Positions 12,201 through 22,092 of a stretch of DNA of 64,000 nucleotides are shown here, piece after piece (positions within the stretch are counted from its first letter, which is position 1; each line of letters opens with the position of its first letter). The DNA is from Silene conica (Eukaryota; Streptophyta; Magnoliopsida; Caryophyllales; Caryophyllaceae). The notes beneath the pieces are model-generated. The model was not told the DNA's origin. It searched no databases and saw only the letters and a program-made list of their open reading frames with translations. The translations under genes were made by a program, and so were the position numbers. The stretch covers positions 6,342,399 through 6,406,398 of the forward strand of contig CM055314.2 in assembly GCA_029255685.2 (NCBI GenBank), given 5' to 3'.

Positions 12201-12925
12201 TTCATCTATCAAATCTGACCGTCTCTGACCCTAAGAGAGCTAGAGGTTTTATCCTTAGACCGTCTAACCCTAGTTTAATGTGTGCAGGCAAAGATATCAG
12301 AGCCTACATGTTCAAGACAGCAAACAAGCTAGACCCGTCAGCCCTTCTATTCGTAAACGACTACCATGTTGAAGATGGACACGATCCACGATCAAGCCCA
12401 GAGAAATACATCGAACAAATCCTCAACCTACAAGAACAAGGTGCACCAGTAGGAGGCATAGGAATCCAAGGCCATATCGACAGTCCAGTAGGGTCAATAG
12501 TATGTTCAGCCTTAGACAAGCTAGGCATTCTCGGCCTCCCAATATGGTTCACTGAAGTCGACGTCTCTTCCACAAACGAGCACATAAGAGGAGACGATTT
12601 AGAGGTTATGTTGAGGGAATTATACGCACATCCAGCAGTTGACGGTGTCATGCTGTGGGGTTTCTGGGAATTGTCTATGAGCAGAGAAAACTCACACCTT
12701 GTCAATGCCGAGGGGGATATCAATGAGGCTGGTAAGCGGTATCTCAAGCTTAAACAAGAGTGGTCGACTAATACTCATGGTTGTGTCGATGATGAAGGGC
12801 AGTTTTGCTTTCGAGGATTTCATGGAAGTTATGAGGTCGAAATCGTTAGTCTTGGTGATACAGTCACCAAGACTTTTGTTGTGGATGAAGGGGACTCACC
12901 TCTTGTTATTAGTATTTCTTTGTAA
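6218..12925 (+). CDS. XYN1: Endo-1,4-beta-xylanase, three CBM22 modules plus GH10 (tandem copy 1)
   Basis: Predicted to hydrolyse beta-1,4-xylan of the cell wall. Coding exons: 6218-6265, 7696-8060, 8327-8474, 8763-9112, 9716-9893, 10212-10748, 11464-11932 and 12288-12925. All junctions are GT-AG with matching phase, giving 910 residues. Three CBM22 (CBM_4_9) modules run from about residue 27 to 530, followed by a GH10 domain (about 560-860). The GH10 acid/base is Glu687 in YDVNNEM and the nucleophile is Glu788 in WFTEVDV; both are present. The start at 6218 adds a 16-residue first exon that joins in frame to the second. No signal peptide is apparent, which I believe matches AtXYN1-type proteins of similar length. 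The introns carry a Tourist-like, a Stowaway, two TRIM and a hAT-like insertion, none touching an exon. Downstream lies a close tandem paralogue. Confidence 0.93.
6527..6744. mobile_element. Tourist-like MITE in intron 1 of xylanase copy 1
   Basis: A 218-bp element has ends GACTCGTTTGGTTGCC and GGCAACCAAACGAGGCC and is flanked by TAA on both sides (6524-6526, 6745-6747), the trinucleotide target duplication of PIF/Harbinger MITEs. It sits in the intron between the first and second coding exons. Confidence 0.8.
8613..8700. mobile_element. Short Stowaway-like MITE in a copy 1 intron
   Basis: Starts CTCCCTCCGTTCAATCC after a TA and contains the inverted partner GGATTGAAAGGACCG at the right. The arms pair over about 30 bp around a short loop, so the whole element is a hairpin. 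The right end has diverged and a right-hand TA is not evident. It lies in the intron 8475-8762. Confidence 0.7.
9337..9563 (-). mobile_element. TRIM retrotransposon copy A, intron of xylanase copy 1
   Basis: On the minus strand it has two short LTRs (about 75 bp, ends ATCA) around a primer-binding site TGGTATCAGAGCC that matches initiator tRNA-Met use. The target duplication is TAATG (9332-9336 and 9564-9568). It contains the box-B-like GGGTTCGAATC on the minus strand. The corresponding place in xylanase copy 2 (near 19040-19060) has no insertion. The 5' LTR is partly deleted. Confidence 0.82.
10871..11244. mobile_element. hAT-like MITE in a copy 1 intron
   Basis: The ends are CTAGGTAGCAC (10871) and GTGCTACCTAG (11234-11244), flanked on both sides by the 8-bp CTCATGAG (10863-10870, 11245-11252). 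Both subterminal regions are repeats of GGACACGGGACAC. The flanking duplication is itself palindromic, so it could also be read as part of the inverted repeats. Confidence 0.75.
11971..12211 (+). mobile_element. TRIM retrotransposon copy B, last intron of xylanase copy 1
   Basis: The 3' LTR of 72 bp (12140-12211) is complete. The 5' LTR is truncated by an internal deletion that also removes the primer-binding site. The 5-bp duplication AATCT lies at 11966-11970 and 12212-12216. The internal region keeps the box-B-like GGGTTCGAATCC and a purine tract (GAGTGAGGGAGCG) just before the 3' LTR. Confidence 0.85.
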
Positions 12926-13586
12926 CTACGACTACGACTACGACTACGTTATTTGTTGCTAAAGCTATTGTTGTTTCTACATTGTAATTATTTTACAAAA
13001 AATCGAAAGAAAGAACAGTTTTAGTATGGTGTAATTACCTCGATTTTATTCATTTGATAATGATTCGACAAGTTATTGGCCACGGGATTTCTTTTCATTA
13101 ACCATTGATCGAGTTTCAACCATCACCTCAGAACAAACATATTATTTGAGTCGGGTTATTCGGATCCGTCAATTTTATGATGACAAAGTAGTAAGTTTCA
13201 TTACTTAACTCTCACTCTAATGTTGTTTCTAGTTTCAACTTCCTACACAAAGAAGAAATAATTGTTACACACACAATGTGTATGTGAGGAGATGGTTGAA
13301 AGATTGCTACCTTCTCCATCCTCCTCTCATTATAAGTAATAAAAGTATAAATTCGTCCACTTTCGGTTGAATAAAATTGAAATGAACTGAGTGGAGCTGA
13401 GTTCACTGAATGGTGTTGAAACAAGAGTTGGTTTGTAAAGCGATAAATTGAATTAAGCTGAACTAAACTGAAATGACCTGAAATTAGGTGTAGAAGAACA
13501 TAGCCTAAGACTCTGTTCTTTCTGATTTAATTTTAGCCCACTTTATGTCAATTCTGTTCTATTCAGTTTAGGTTCCCTCATTTCAA

Positions 13587-15181
13587 TCTATCCCTATAAA
13601 AGAAGTAGATTTTAAGCATTTCCTATTGGTTACTTAAAATAAGGAAGGTATGGCCCACCAACTTTACATTGATTTAATTTGTCTGTCTCCTATATTCACA
13701 ATTAATTCCGACATTTACTCTTCCCAAATTACGTATTCTAATCTTTGCTCATTCCTAATTACGTAATTGATTGCAGCCGTATTACATTTCGTCATTGTCA
13801 TAATAAAATACGATATGATCAAATTATTGTTAATCGAATATTTAAATAACAATATACAATGGTCAAATAAAATACAATATCGGTCCAAAAATTAAATCCG
13901 AAAAACAAAAAATTACAAACAGAAAAAATAATATCGGTCCAAAAATTAAATCCGAAAAACAAAGAATTACAAACAGCAAAAATAATTACAGTCCAAGAAT
14001 TAAATTACATTATATTCCACTCAAATCAATACAAATTAAGATACCAAAACATATACAACAGTTCGATGTATATCAACATGATCATATTTCGCCAAAGTAT
14101 TCCTAAAAATCCCATATTGGAAAAAACAAAAATCACGTATATCAGCACAATCGGAATCACCCCGATCCTTTTCGTCTTCAAGGTTTTCAATCCAACCATA
14201 CGATAAAAAGTTGACACGAAAAGGAAACAGCTAATTATCAGTAAAATATTGTTTGCACAACAAATAGTCTTTTTGTTAAATTTAAATCTTTTAGTTGAAT
14301 CGTTTTACCATAAAAGCGATAGAATTTCTTGGCTTCCTATTGGACGTAGAAATTTAGGAGTGAAAAAAACATTCATTTATGTGGGATCCCCACTTTGTGT
14401 ATATATTTAATTATTCTCTCTTATTCGATTAATTAATTGATCTTTTTTCCGACACGAATTCAGGAAATTTTCATATAGTTCGTTCTCTAAAATTGTACTT
14501 CCCCTCCATTCCAATCAATTCTATACATTTGCTTTATTCACGTTTGTCAATACTCGTTTTCTTTTGTTAATAACTTTAGTTACATATCATTAAAAATTAT
14601 AGAACTTAGATATTCAAAATGTACTCGGTAAAACAATTTAAACAAGATCTCACATGACTATCTTTTATGTTATATATTAGAAGTTGTGTCGAAAATTCGC
14701 TCGACTTATGAATAGTGTCCAAAAAGTGAAATGTATAGAATTGATTGGAATGGAGGAAGTATAAATTAGACAATTACATACAAACACATGGAATAGATTT
14801 ATATATTATAAGTTGCGTAAAAATATACATTGCTCACAAATCATAAAAATATATTTATAAATCTCATATTAATTTTATGTCATATAAATTAATAATTCTC
14901 TTTCCACTTGCATTTCATACGTTTGTTTAATATATATGAAGTGTATTTGAATAAAACATATGAAATTCAAGTGAAAGGAGAAAACATTTATATTTTACTC
15001 CGTATATTACAATTAAAACGAGTGAATAAAAAGATAATTGTCATCCGTTTTGTATATTCTTATTGGTAATATTCTTAGTTTCTTACAACCTGCTACAACT
15101 CAGTTAAATTTTATCACTTCGGTATTGTATCAATTAATATATCTCAACCCGTGCATTTATTTTGCACGGGCGTAAAACTAG
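13587..15181 (+). mobile_element. Non-autonomous Helitron between the xylanase copies
   Basis: The 5' end is A followed by TCTATCCCTATAAAAG. The 3' end is a hairpin CCCGTGCA/TGCACGGG (15148-15170), then CTAG and T (15178-15182). The 5' end resembles, as a reverse complement, the end of the element at 29631-30795. It contains a Stowaway MITE. On both sides (13480-13586 and 15182-15270) are halves of what looks like an older MITE interrupted by this insertion. No coding sequence is visible. Confidence 0.75.
14498..14759. mobile_element. Stowaway-like MITE nested in the Helitron
   Basis: A 262-bp element with ends CTTCCCCTCCATTCC and GGAATGGAGGAAG, flanked by TA (14496-14497, 14760-14761). The inverted repeats extend about 33 bp with a few mismatches. 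Confidence 0.85.
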
Positions 15182-15773
15182 TTTAGTATAATTCCGTTTA
15201 ATTCAGCTCAATTAATTTCAATAGTTCAGTTAAAAAACAGTTTCATTCCAAACAAATAGGACCTTAATATTCTATTAAAGGAGATATTTTATGTAATTGT
15301 TCTATTAGAGGAGCAAGTTGGGGAGAAAACCTAACAAAGATTAGTAACAACAGAATAGTCTTGTTTGTGACCGACAGCTTGTGATGTTTCACAGCCCTTC
15401 TCCTACTTGTTCATCCGCTTGCTCTACCGCTTGGCTTTTATGAGAGGTTATAAGCTTATAACGGAATAGTACTGTCAGAACTCAGAAATGAGAAATCTGA
15501 TCCCAAAAAAATTACTACTTCCTCGCACTTCCTTTATTTTCCCCTCACAAAATAAAGAAGTGTAAACATCCCATTGACACAGATGTAGTACATTTTTTCA
15601 GAAAAACAAATTACTTTTTTTTTAGAAAAAAAAATTACATTTTTAATTCATTCTGGGAAAAGGTTAGACATCAAAGTGACAGAATACCAAACATCACCAA
15701 TAGTTTTCATTAAGGTTTAGTTTGAAAGTTGAGAAATGGCAATATTGTTATTAAAAATTAAGAGTTAACTATG

Positions 15774-15812
15774 CTCCCATAGTCCCATAGTCCCATAGTC
15801 CCATAGTCCCAT
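15774..15812. repeat. TCCCATAG tandem repeat
   Basis: Five consecutive 8-bp units of CCCATAGT lie in the upstream region of xylanase copy 2. Copy 1 has no such array at the equivalent place. Confidence 0.9.
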
Positions 15813-16417
15813 TTCAGTCATTTGGGTATATAAGATAAATTTTTGTTGGCAATCCTTCGATATTATTCTTTTATTCTATCTATTATATTAATATATTTAA
15901 GTTTAGGTATTAAGCAAGAATTTGCCACTAAAACAGGGGAGTGCTGTTTAAGGTTTAGTTTGAAAGTTCAGAAATGTTGGCCCCACACTTTTCGTAGACT
16001 TTACTTGTAATTCTTGTGCATGTATTTTAATGGTAATTGGTATTTGTTGTATGTTGCATTCGAATTCATAAGCATCACAAAATCAAACAATAATTTCAGG
16101 TAATCTTCATTTAATTACTATTAATTCTTAATTATTTGCTCTTTGCAACTACTCCGTATTTGTTAAAGTTACAATTTTATATGACAGATTCATGTTAGCT
16201 GAACCTAAATTACATTATTGGTATCTTCTTATTATTGTTATTGTAACTAATTTCGAAGGGGTGTAGATGTCGAGAAGATTAGTTGATAATGTCACGAGAG
16301 AGTTAGTCCTCATAACCCGAGTTTGTGAAATTTACGTGAAATCAATTTTATGTTGTTAAGGAGTGACATTTTCCTTACGGTTACGGTCTCATTTACGCCA
16401 AGATAATCGTAATCTAC

Positions 16418-16619
16418 CAGTGGCGGACCCAGGTGGGGCTCACGGGGCACGTGCCCCGGTTACATTTTAGAATAAATTTTTTATAAGTATTTTATATATT
16501 CATAAAGTTACCGTGGCATTGTTGGTAAAGGCAAAGTATTATATCTAGGTGATTTTGAGTTCAATCCTTTTTAGAAAAGACATTATTTTTTGTAAAAAAA
16601 TTTCGTAGGTCCGCCACTG
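16418..16619. mobile_element. hAT-like MITE upstream of xylanase copy 2 coding start
   Basis: The ends are CAGTGGCGGACCC and GGTCCGCCACTG. The flanks TAATCTAC (16410-16417) and TAATCTTT (16620-16627) agree at six of eight positions, an eroded 8-bp duplication. It lies in the putative 5' intron of copy 2. Confidence 0.75.
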
Positions 16620-16949
16620 TAATCTTTGACGCACTAGGTATGTGACTAATGTGAGCGTACCACATTGATTATAGAGGAGAAAGTTTGACACTTTATACAC
16701 GGGAGTACTAATGAGTGAAGATTTACTTGACCCGTTGCCTATTTATGTGCTAGAGTCGACTTCCTTTATGTGTGAGTGCGACCCAGACTTGTTTATAGAC
16801 GTAATATTTCTCTTGGAAACTATTTATATTCTCTGAATTTTTTTTGGTATTTGAAAACAGTCCACATTTCTACATTCTGATTGATTTGGTTTCGTAATAT
16901 TAACACAGACAGTATCGATACATTCTGATCACGGAATCTGAAAGGAAGT

Positions 16950-19900
16950 ATGAGTAGTACTGAAGTTGCTGAAAACATCATACTGAACCATGATTTTCGT
17001 CAAGGCCTTCATTTGTGGCACGCGAATGACTGCGTTGCATTGATAGTCTCGTCTGAGTCAGAAACTATCGCGGGAACATCAACTAGCTTTACTGGTGGAT
17101 ATGCAAAAGTTACGGGCAGGACAGAATGTTGGCAGGGATTGGAACAAGATATTACTAGCAAACTCGTTCCTGGTTTAACGTACAATGTTTGTGCGCGTGT
17201 TGGACTGTCAGGACATCACCGGTCTTCCAATGTCCAAGCAATGCTGAAACTTGAGTATAGAGGAAGTGACACACAGTATCTGTTTATCGAAAGGTACTGT
17301 CTTTTCAATGCAAATGTCGTTCTGAACTTGTTTTCGCGCAAATTCTAACGTTTTGCAAGGTGTTGAATTGTTGATGTATGCACAGCATTCAGGTTTCAGA
17401 AAAGTGGGAGATACTGGAAGGAAATTTTACGCTGTCTACTATGCCTGACCGTGTTTTGTTCTGTTTGGAAGGGCCTGATCCTGGTGTAGATCTGCTCATA
17501 CAATCAGTAGTCATTTCCTGTTTTCGCCCTGCTGTATGTGAACTGTTTCTGCTGTCCTCAATCTCTTAAGTGCATTCAATTATTAATAATGTGGTATCAC
17601 CTTAGATCCTGGTGTAGATCTGCTTATACAATCACCTTAGGGTTTTGGTTGAGACGGTTCGTCTATCATGGTATCAGAGCTAGTGTGACCTTCAACCCAG
17701 CACACGGATGGGGGAGCCTGTGCAAACTAACCACTCTTCAAGCCTAACGGGCATTTGAGTGAGGGAGCGTATTAGGAATATTAATAATAGTTGGGCTTCA
17801 ACCATCATCTTAAGGTTTTGGTTGAGACGGTAATGGTAGGGAAATTACGGTATCAGCCTGTCAGCTGTCTTACTGTTCGATGTAAATCACGTAAATAACA
17901 GGACAGTAATGGTAGTATCAGTTATTACTGGTACTGCAGTATTGCAGTATTGCTGATGTTGTGTTATTCGCTGGCGACCCGTCTGGGTCTTCAAATGTCG
18001 TAACTATTCATTTTGTTGTTGACTTGATAGACTGCAAAGCGATGCAAAGATGACGGAAATGATAACATAATTATAAACCCGGCATTTGAGGATGGTCTGA
18101 ATAACTGGACAGGAAGAGGATGCAATGTTGTACTGCACGACTCAATGGCAGACGGAAAGATTGTTCCTCAGTCTGGTAAGGTATTTGCTTCTGCAACTGG
18201 GCGTACCCAAACCTGGAATGGAATTCAACAAGATATCACAGGAAGGGTAACGAGAAAATTGGCATACGATGTTACTGCTACTGTCCGTATATTTGGCAAT
18301 AATGTTAACAGCGCAAGAGTTCAAGCCACTCTTTGGGTTCAAACACCAGATAAGCGCGAGCAGTACATTGTTATTTCGAAGTAAGTTTTTGTTGATCTCT
18401 CTACGCGTCCTTTAATAGCCTAGAGCCGTCTTAGAAACTGGTGTGTCGCAGAAGTGAAGAGTCAAAGTAACGTAGGTTATTACAGAAAGCTTACTGGTCC
18501 TGCAATCATGGGCGGATCCATAGGGGTGATGGGAGTGACCCCTCACCCCCATTAACCAGTGAAAAAAGTTATACATATGTATCTTTATACTAATATTGCA
18601 TTAAAGTTTAGTGGCTCAGTCGTAGAAGCATTCACACACCATCAAGGCAACCCGGGATCAAACCTTTGCTAACATTGATTGACCTTGACCAGGGTTGGTT
18701 TAGGTCAAAGACAGTCAATATTTACGACGGATTTCTCGTCGCCAACGTTATGGAACTTGACCTTGACCAGGGTCATTTTTTGCGACTAAAAATCCGTCGC
18801 AACGGATATTTCGTCGCAATTTACGACGGAAATCCCGCCATTTGACTTTTTGTTCGCGGGATTCGGAAATTAGCCTCTGTCCCAAATTTCATTGCAAAAA
18901 ACAATTTCGTTACAAATTCCGTCGCAAAAAATAATTTGCAACGCGGCCAACGCTATTTGTGTATCTTGCAACAATACTATTTTTCGTAGTGTAATCACCC
19001 CCATTTCATACATCCTAGATTCACCACTGCCTGCAATTAATCCTGCACAATATGCGCGCAGCGCAATTACATTCTGCATTTATTTCTTGTTAGTAACATT
19101 GAAGATGTGCTGCAGTGTCCAGGCAACAGACAAAGATTGGGCCTCGCTCCAAGGGAAGTTCCTCATCAATGGCACCCCGTCAAGCGTAGTAGTCTTTCTT
19201 CAAGGACCACCTGCTGGTACTGATATCCTTCTTAACAGTTTAGTTGTCAAGCACGCGCAGAAAACTCCGCCTTCTCCTGCACCAGTCATTCTGGTAAGCA
19301 AAACATACCGTACAGTTAACAGACAGTTGGGCGAGTCATTTTGTTTTATCCCATCATATTCCAAAGCCGAAGTATAAATATACAATCTTTATCTTTATTA
19401 TTTCTGCAGAACCCGGCGTTTGGAGTCAATATAATCCAGAACAGTGAACTAACTAATGGGACTAACAGCTGGTTTCCTCTCGGAAACTGCACACTAAATG
19501 TTGCATCTGGTTCTCCACAAATCCTTCCACCCATGGCAGCGGACTCGTTAGGACCTCACGAGCCTCTAAGCGGACGCTACATTCTTACCACGAACCGTAC
19601 CCAAACTTGGATGGGTCCTGCACAGACTATAACTGACAAGATGCAGATTTTTCTCACTTATCAGGTATCAGCATGGGTCAAGGTTGGGTCATCCATTTCA
19701 GGGCCGCAGAACGTCAATGTTACCTTTAATGTGGATGGTCAGTGGATCAATGGAGGTGTAGTTGAGGTTAGTGATGATCGATGGCACGAGGTTGGCGGTT
19801 CCTTTAGGATTGAAAAACAACCGACAAAGGTTCTGGTTTGCATCCAGGGTCCTGCTTCTGGTGTAGACTTGATGCTTGGTAACCTTCAAATTTTCGCTGT

Positions 19901-22092
19901 TGATCGGCAAGCTAGGTTTAAATCCTTGAGTAAAAAGATTGATAAGGTACATCCTTGGATTCAAATATAGGCTCTGTTTGGTAAATAGCATATTGGTCAA
20001 ATTTCAGCATATTTGAGAGATTTAGCATGTTTGACTTACCAATATGTTATTTAGAGTGTTTGCTTAATGACATATTGAAATAGTATATTGGGTCCAATAT
20101 GCTATTTTACAATATGCTGCTCCTACCAGCATATTGGATTAGCATATTACAAAGAAAAAAAATTGTCTTATTTACCTTCTTAATAAAATACTAGCATTCC
20201 TTTTATATATTTAATAAATAATTTATTCATGTTCTTATATGTCATTTTACAAAGGTTCTAGATAATCTATTAATCTAAACTGCCAATTACTAAACACCTC
20301 TAAAATAATTCTGCTAAATAAATCTGCTAGTCAAATCCGCTAAATCATTCTGCTTCTGCCAATATTAATCCGCTGTTTCCAAAACAGGGCCATAATGTTT
20401 TTATAAATTGGTTGCGATATTACTTGGACTGGCGCTCTGGCAGTGAAATTTTCCGACATGAATGTGTGTCCAAGTTTAATTCCGTTGTATTCATGTGGCA
20501 GATACGCAAACGAGACGTGGTGTTGAAGTTCCCTGAGGGAAGTACAACTGGATCCTTTCTGAAAGTACGGCAAACAAACAACAGCTTCCCTTTCGGCTCC
20601 TGCATAAGCAGGACAAACATAGACAACGAAGACGTTGTGGCCTTCTTTCTGAAGCACTTCAACTGGGCTGTCTTCGGAAATGAACTGAAGTGGTATTGGA
20701 CTGAGGCGCAACACGGAAATTTCAACTACAAGGACGCTGACGATATGTTGGATTTGTGTCAAAAAAATAACATTCAGATTCGAGGGCATTGCATTTTCTG
20801 GGATGTCGACAGCACAGTTCAATACTGGATTAAGTCCCTCAGTAAAACTGATCTTGCTGCAGCAGTCGACAATCGTCTTAATGGCCTTCTTACTCGCTAC
20901 ACTGGGAAGTTCAAGCATTACGATGTTAATAATGAGATGTTGCATGGATCATTCTATCAAGACCGTCTAGGTAAGACTTGAGAGTAAATCTCGTATCTGC
21001 TCGTCACTGACCTCAGAATCCTGCAATATTTTTTCAGAAATTCTCGTTTCAGAGGTCTTAACTTCAGACAGATATACATATACCCATCTGAAATGGGACT
21101 TGCTGATAACTTTTATCCTCAGACTGTCTTATTAGAAATATTAATAATAGTTGGGCCTCAACCATCACCTTAAGGCTTTGGTTGAGACGGTTCATGTATC
21201 ATGGTATCAGAGCCAGTGTGACCGAAGGTCACGGGTTCGAACCCTGGCAACCTCAAAACCCCTCAAATCACGAAGTGGAGACCAGCACACGGTATGGGTG
21301 GGCCTGTGCAAACTAACCACTCTTCAAGCCCAATGGGCATTCGAGTGAGGGAGCGTATTAGGAATATTAATAATAGTTGGACCTCAACCATCACCTTAAG
21401 GTTTTGGTTGAAACGGTTCATCTATCATGTCTGACCCTAGTTTAACCTGTGCAGGCAAAGATATCAGAGCCTACATGTTCAGGACCGCAAACAAGCTAGA
21501 CCCATCAACCCTTCTCTTCGTAAATGACTACCATGTCGAAGATGGGCACGATCCACGATCAAGTCCAGAGAAATACATCGAGCAAATCCTCGACTTACAA
21601 GAACAAGGTGCACCAGTAGGAGGCATAGGAATCCAAGGCCATATTGACAGTCCAGTAGGGTCAATAGTATGTTCAGCCTTAGACAAGCTAGGCATTCTCG
21701 GCCTTCCAATTTGGTTCACTGAAGTCGACGTCTCTTCCATAAACGAGCACGTAAGAGGAGACGACTTAGAGGTTATGTTACGGGAAGTCTACGCGCATCC
21801 TGCAGTGAACGGTGTAATGCTGTGGGGGTTCTGGGAATTGTCTATGAGCAGAGAAAACTCGCATCTTGTCAATGCTGAGGGGGATGTCAATGAGGCTGGG
21901 AAGCGGTATCTCAAGCTTAAGCAAGAGTGGATGACTCATACTCATGGCTGTGTCGACGATCAAGGCGAGTTTTGCTTTCGAGGATTTCATGGAAGTTATG
22001 AGGTCGAAATTGTTGGTCTTGGTGATACAGTTACTAAGACATTTGTTGTGGAAGAAGGGGATTCACCTCTGGTTATTAGTATTTCTTTGTAA
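16950..22092 (+). CDS. XYN1: Endo-1,4-beta-xylanase, three CBM22 modules plus GH10 (tandem copy 2)
   Basis: Paralogue of the upstream gene, about 89% identical over the first GH10 exon by eye. Exons: 16950-17293, 17386-17533, 18031-18380, 19116-19293, 19410-19946, 20502-20970 and 21455-22092, all phase-consistent, 887 residues. Exon lengths after the first match copy 1 exactly (148, 350, 178, 537, 469, 638). Catalytic glutamates are Glu664 in YDVNNEM and Glu765 in WFTEVDV. It lacks the 16-residue first coding exon of copy 1. The splice acceptor used there (GACAG) reads CACGG here (16930-16934), and a stop lies just upstream in frame, so translation should start at 16950. The introns carry two TRIMs, a hAT-like element and a Tourist-like MITE. 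Same predicted role in xylan cleavage; expression may differ because the 5' region differs. Confidence 0.92.
17605..17634 (+). repeat. Duplicated exon fragment in a copy 2 intron
   Basis: These 30 bp repeat exon positions 17477-17506 with one mismatch (starting GATCCTGGTGTAGATCTGCT). They lie in the following intron, directly abutting the truncated TRIM copy C. The duplication could come from a rearrangement at the TRIM insertion. Confidence 0.8.
17631..17830 (+). mobile_element. Truncated TRIM retrotransposon copy C in a copy 2 intron
   Basis: Contains the end of a 5' LTR, the primer-binding site TGGTATCAGAGC (17669-17680), a shortened internal region, the purine tract and a 3' LTR (17770-17830) that lacks its last bases. 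No target duplication is visible, consistent with deletion at both edges. Confidence 0.75.
18507..19029 (-). mobile_element. hAT-like element in a copy 2 intron with confirmed empty site
   Basis: The ends resemble CAGTGGCGAATCTAGG (minus strand at 19029) and CATGGGCGGATCC at 18507. The perfect 8-bp duplication CCTGCAAT flanks it (18499-18506, 19030-19037). Copy 1 of the xylanase has a single CCTGCAAT at the matching place (9310-9317), so the insertion followed the gene duplication. Inside are CACTACGAAAAATAG (minus strand) and stems of the GACGGATTTCCGTC type, which look CACTA-derived. A relative lies at 32357-33302. Confidence 0.9.
19970..20391. mobile_element. Tourist-like MITE in a copy 2 intron
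   Basis: The ends are GGCTCTGTTTGG and CCAAAACAGGGCC with ATA on both flanks (19967-19969, 20392-20394). AT-rich with internal AGCATATT repeats. It lies in the intron before the first GH10-rich exon; copy 1 carries a different element (hAT-like) in the same intron. Confidence 0.75.
21130..21427 (+). mobile_element. Complete TRIM retrotransposon copy D, last intron of xylanase copy 2
   Basis: The best copy of the family: 298 bp with two 72-bp LTRs (21130-21201 and 21356-21427). The primer-binding site TGGTATCAGAGCC starts at 21202, directly after the 5' LTR. A purine tract GAGTGAGGGAGCG precedes the 3' LTR, and TGTCT flanks both sides (21125-21129, 21428-21432). The LTRs end in CA but begin TA rather than TG. 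No coding capacity. The internal region carries GGGTTCGAACCC, a match to a Pol III box B. Xylanase copy 1 has one unduplicated target at the same place (about 12269-12275). Confidence 0.92.

Noticed and set aside
12361-12747. 128-codon antisense frame over the GH10 exon
   Set aside because: It is a shadow of the sense coding sequence, and a similar shadow occurs in copy 2.
21215-21255. GGGTTCGAACCC considered as part of a tRNA gene
   Set aside because: Only a B-box-like motif is present; there is no A box or cloverleaf. It belongs to the TRIM core and recurs in the other copies.
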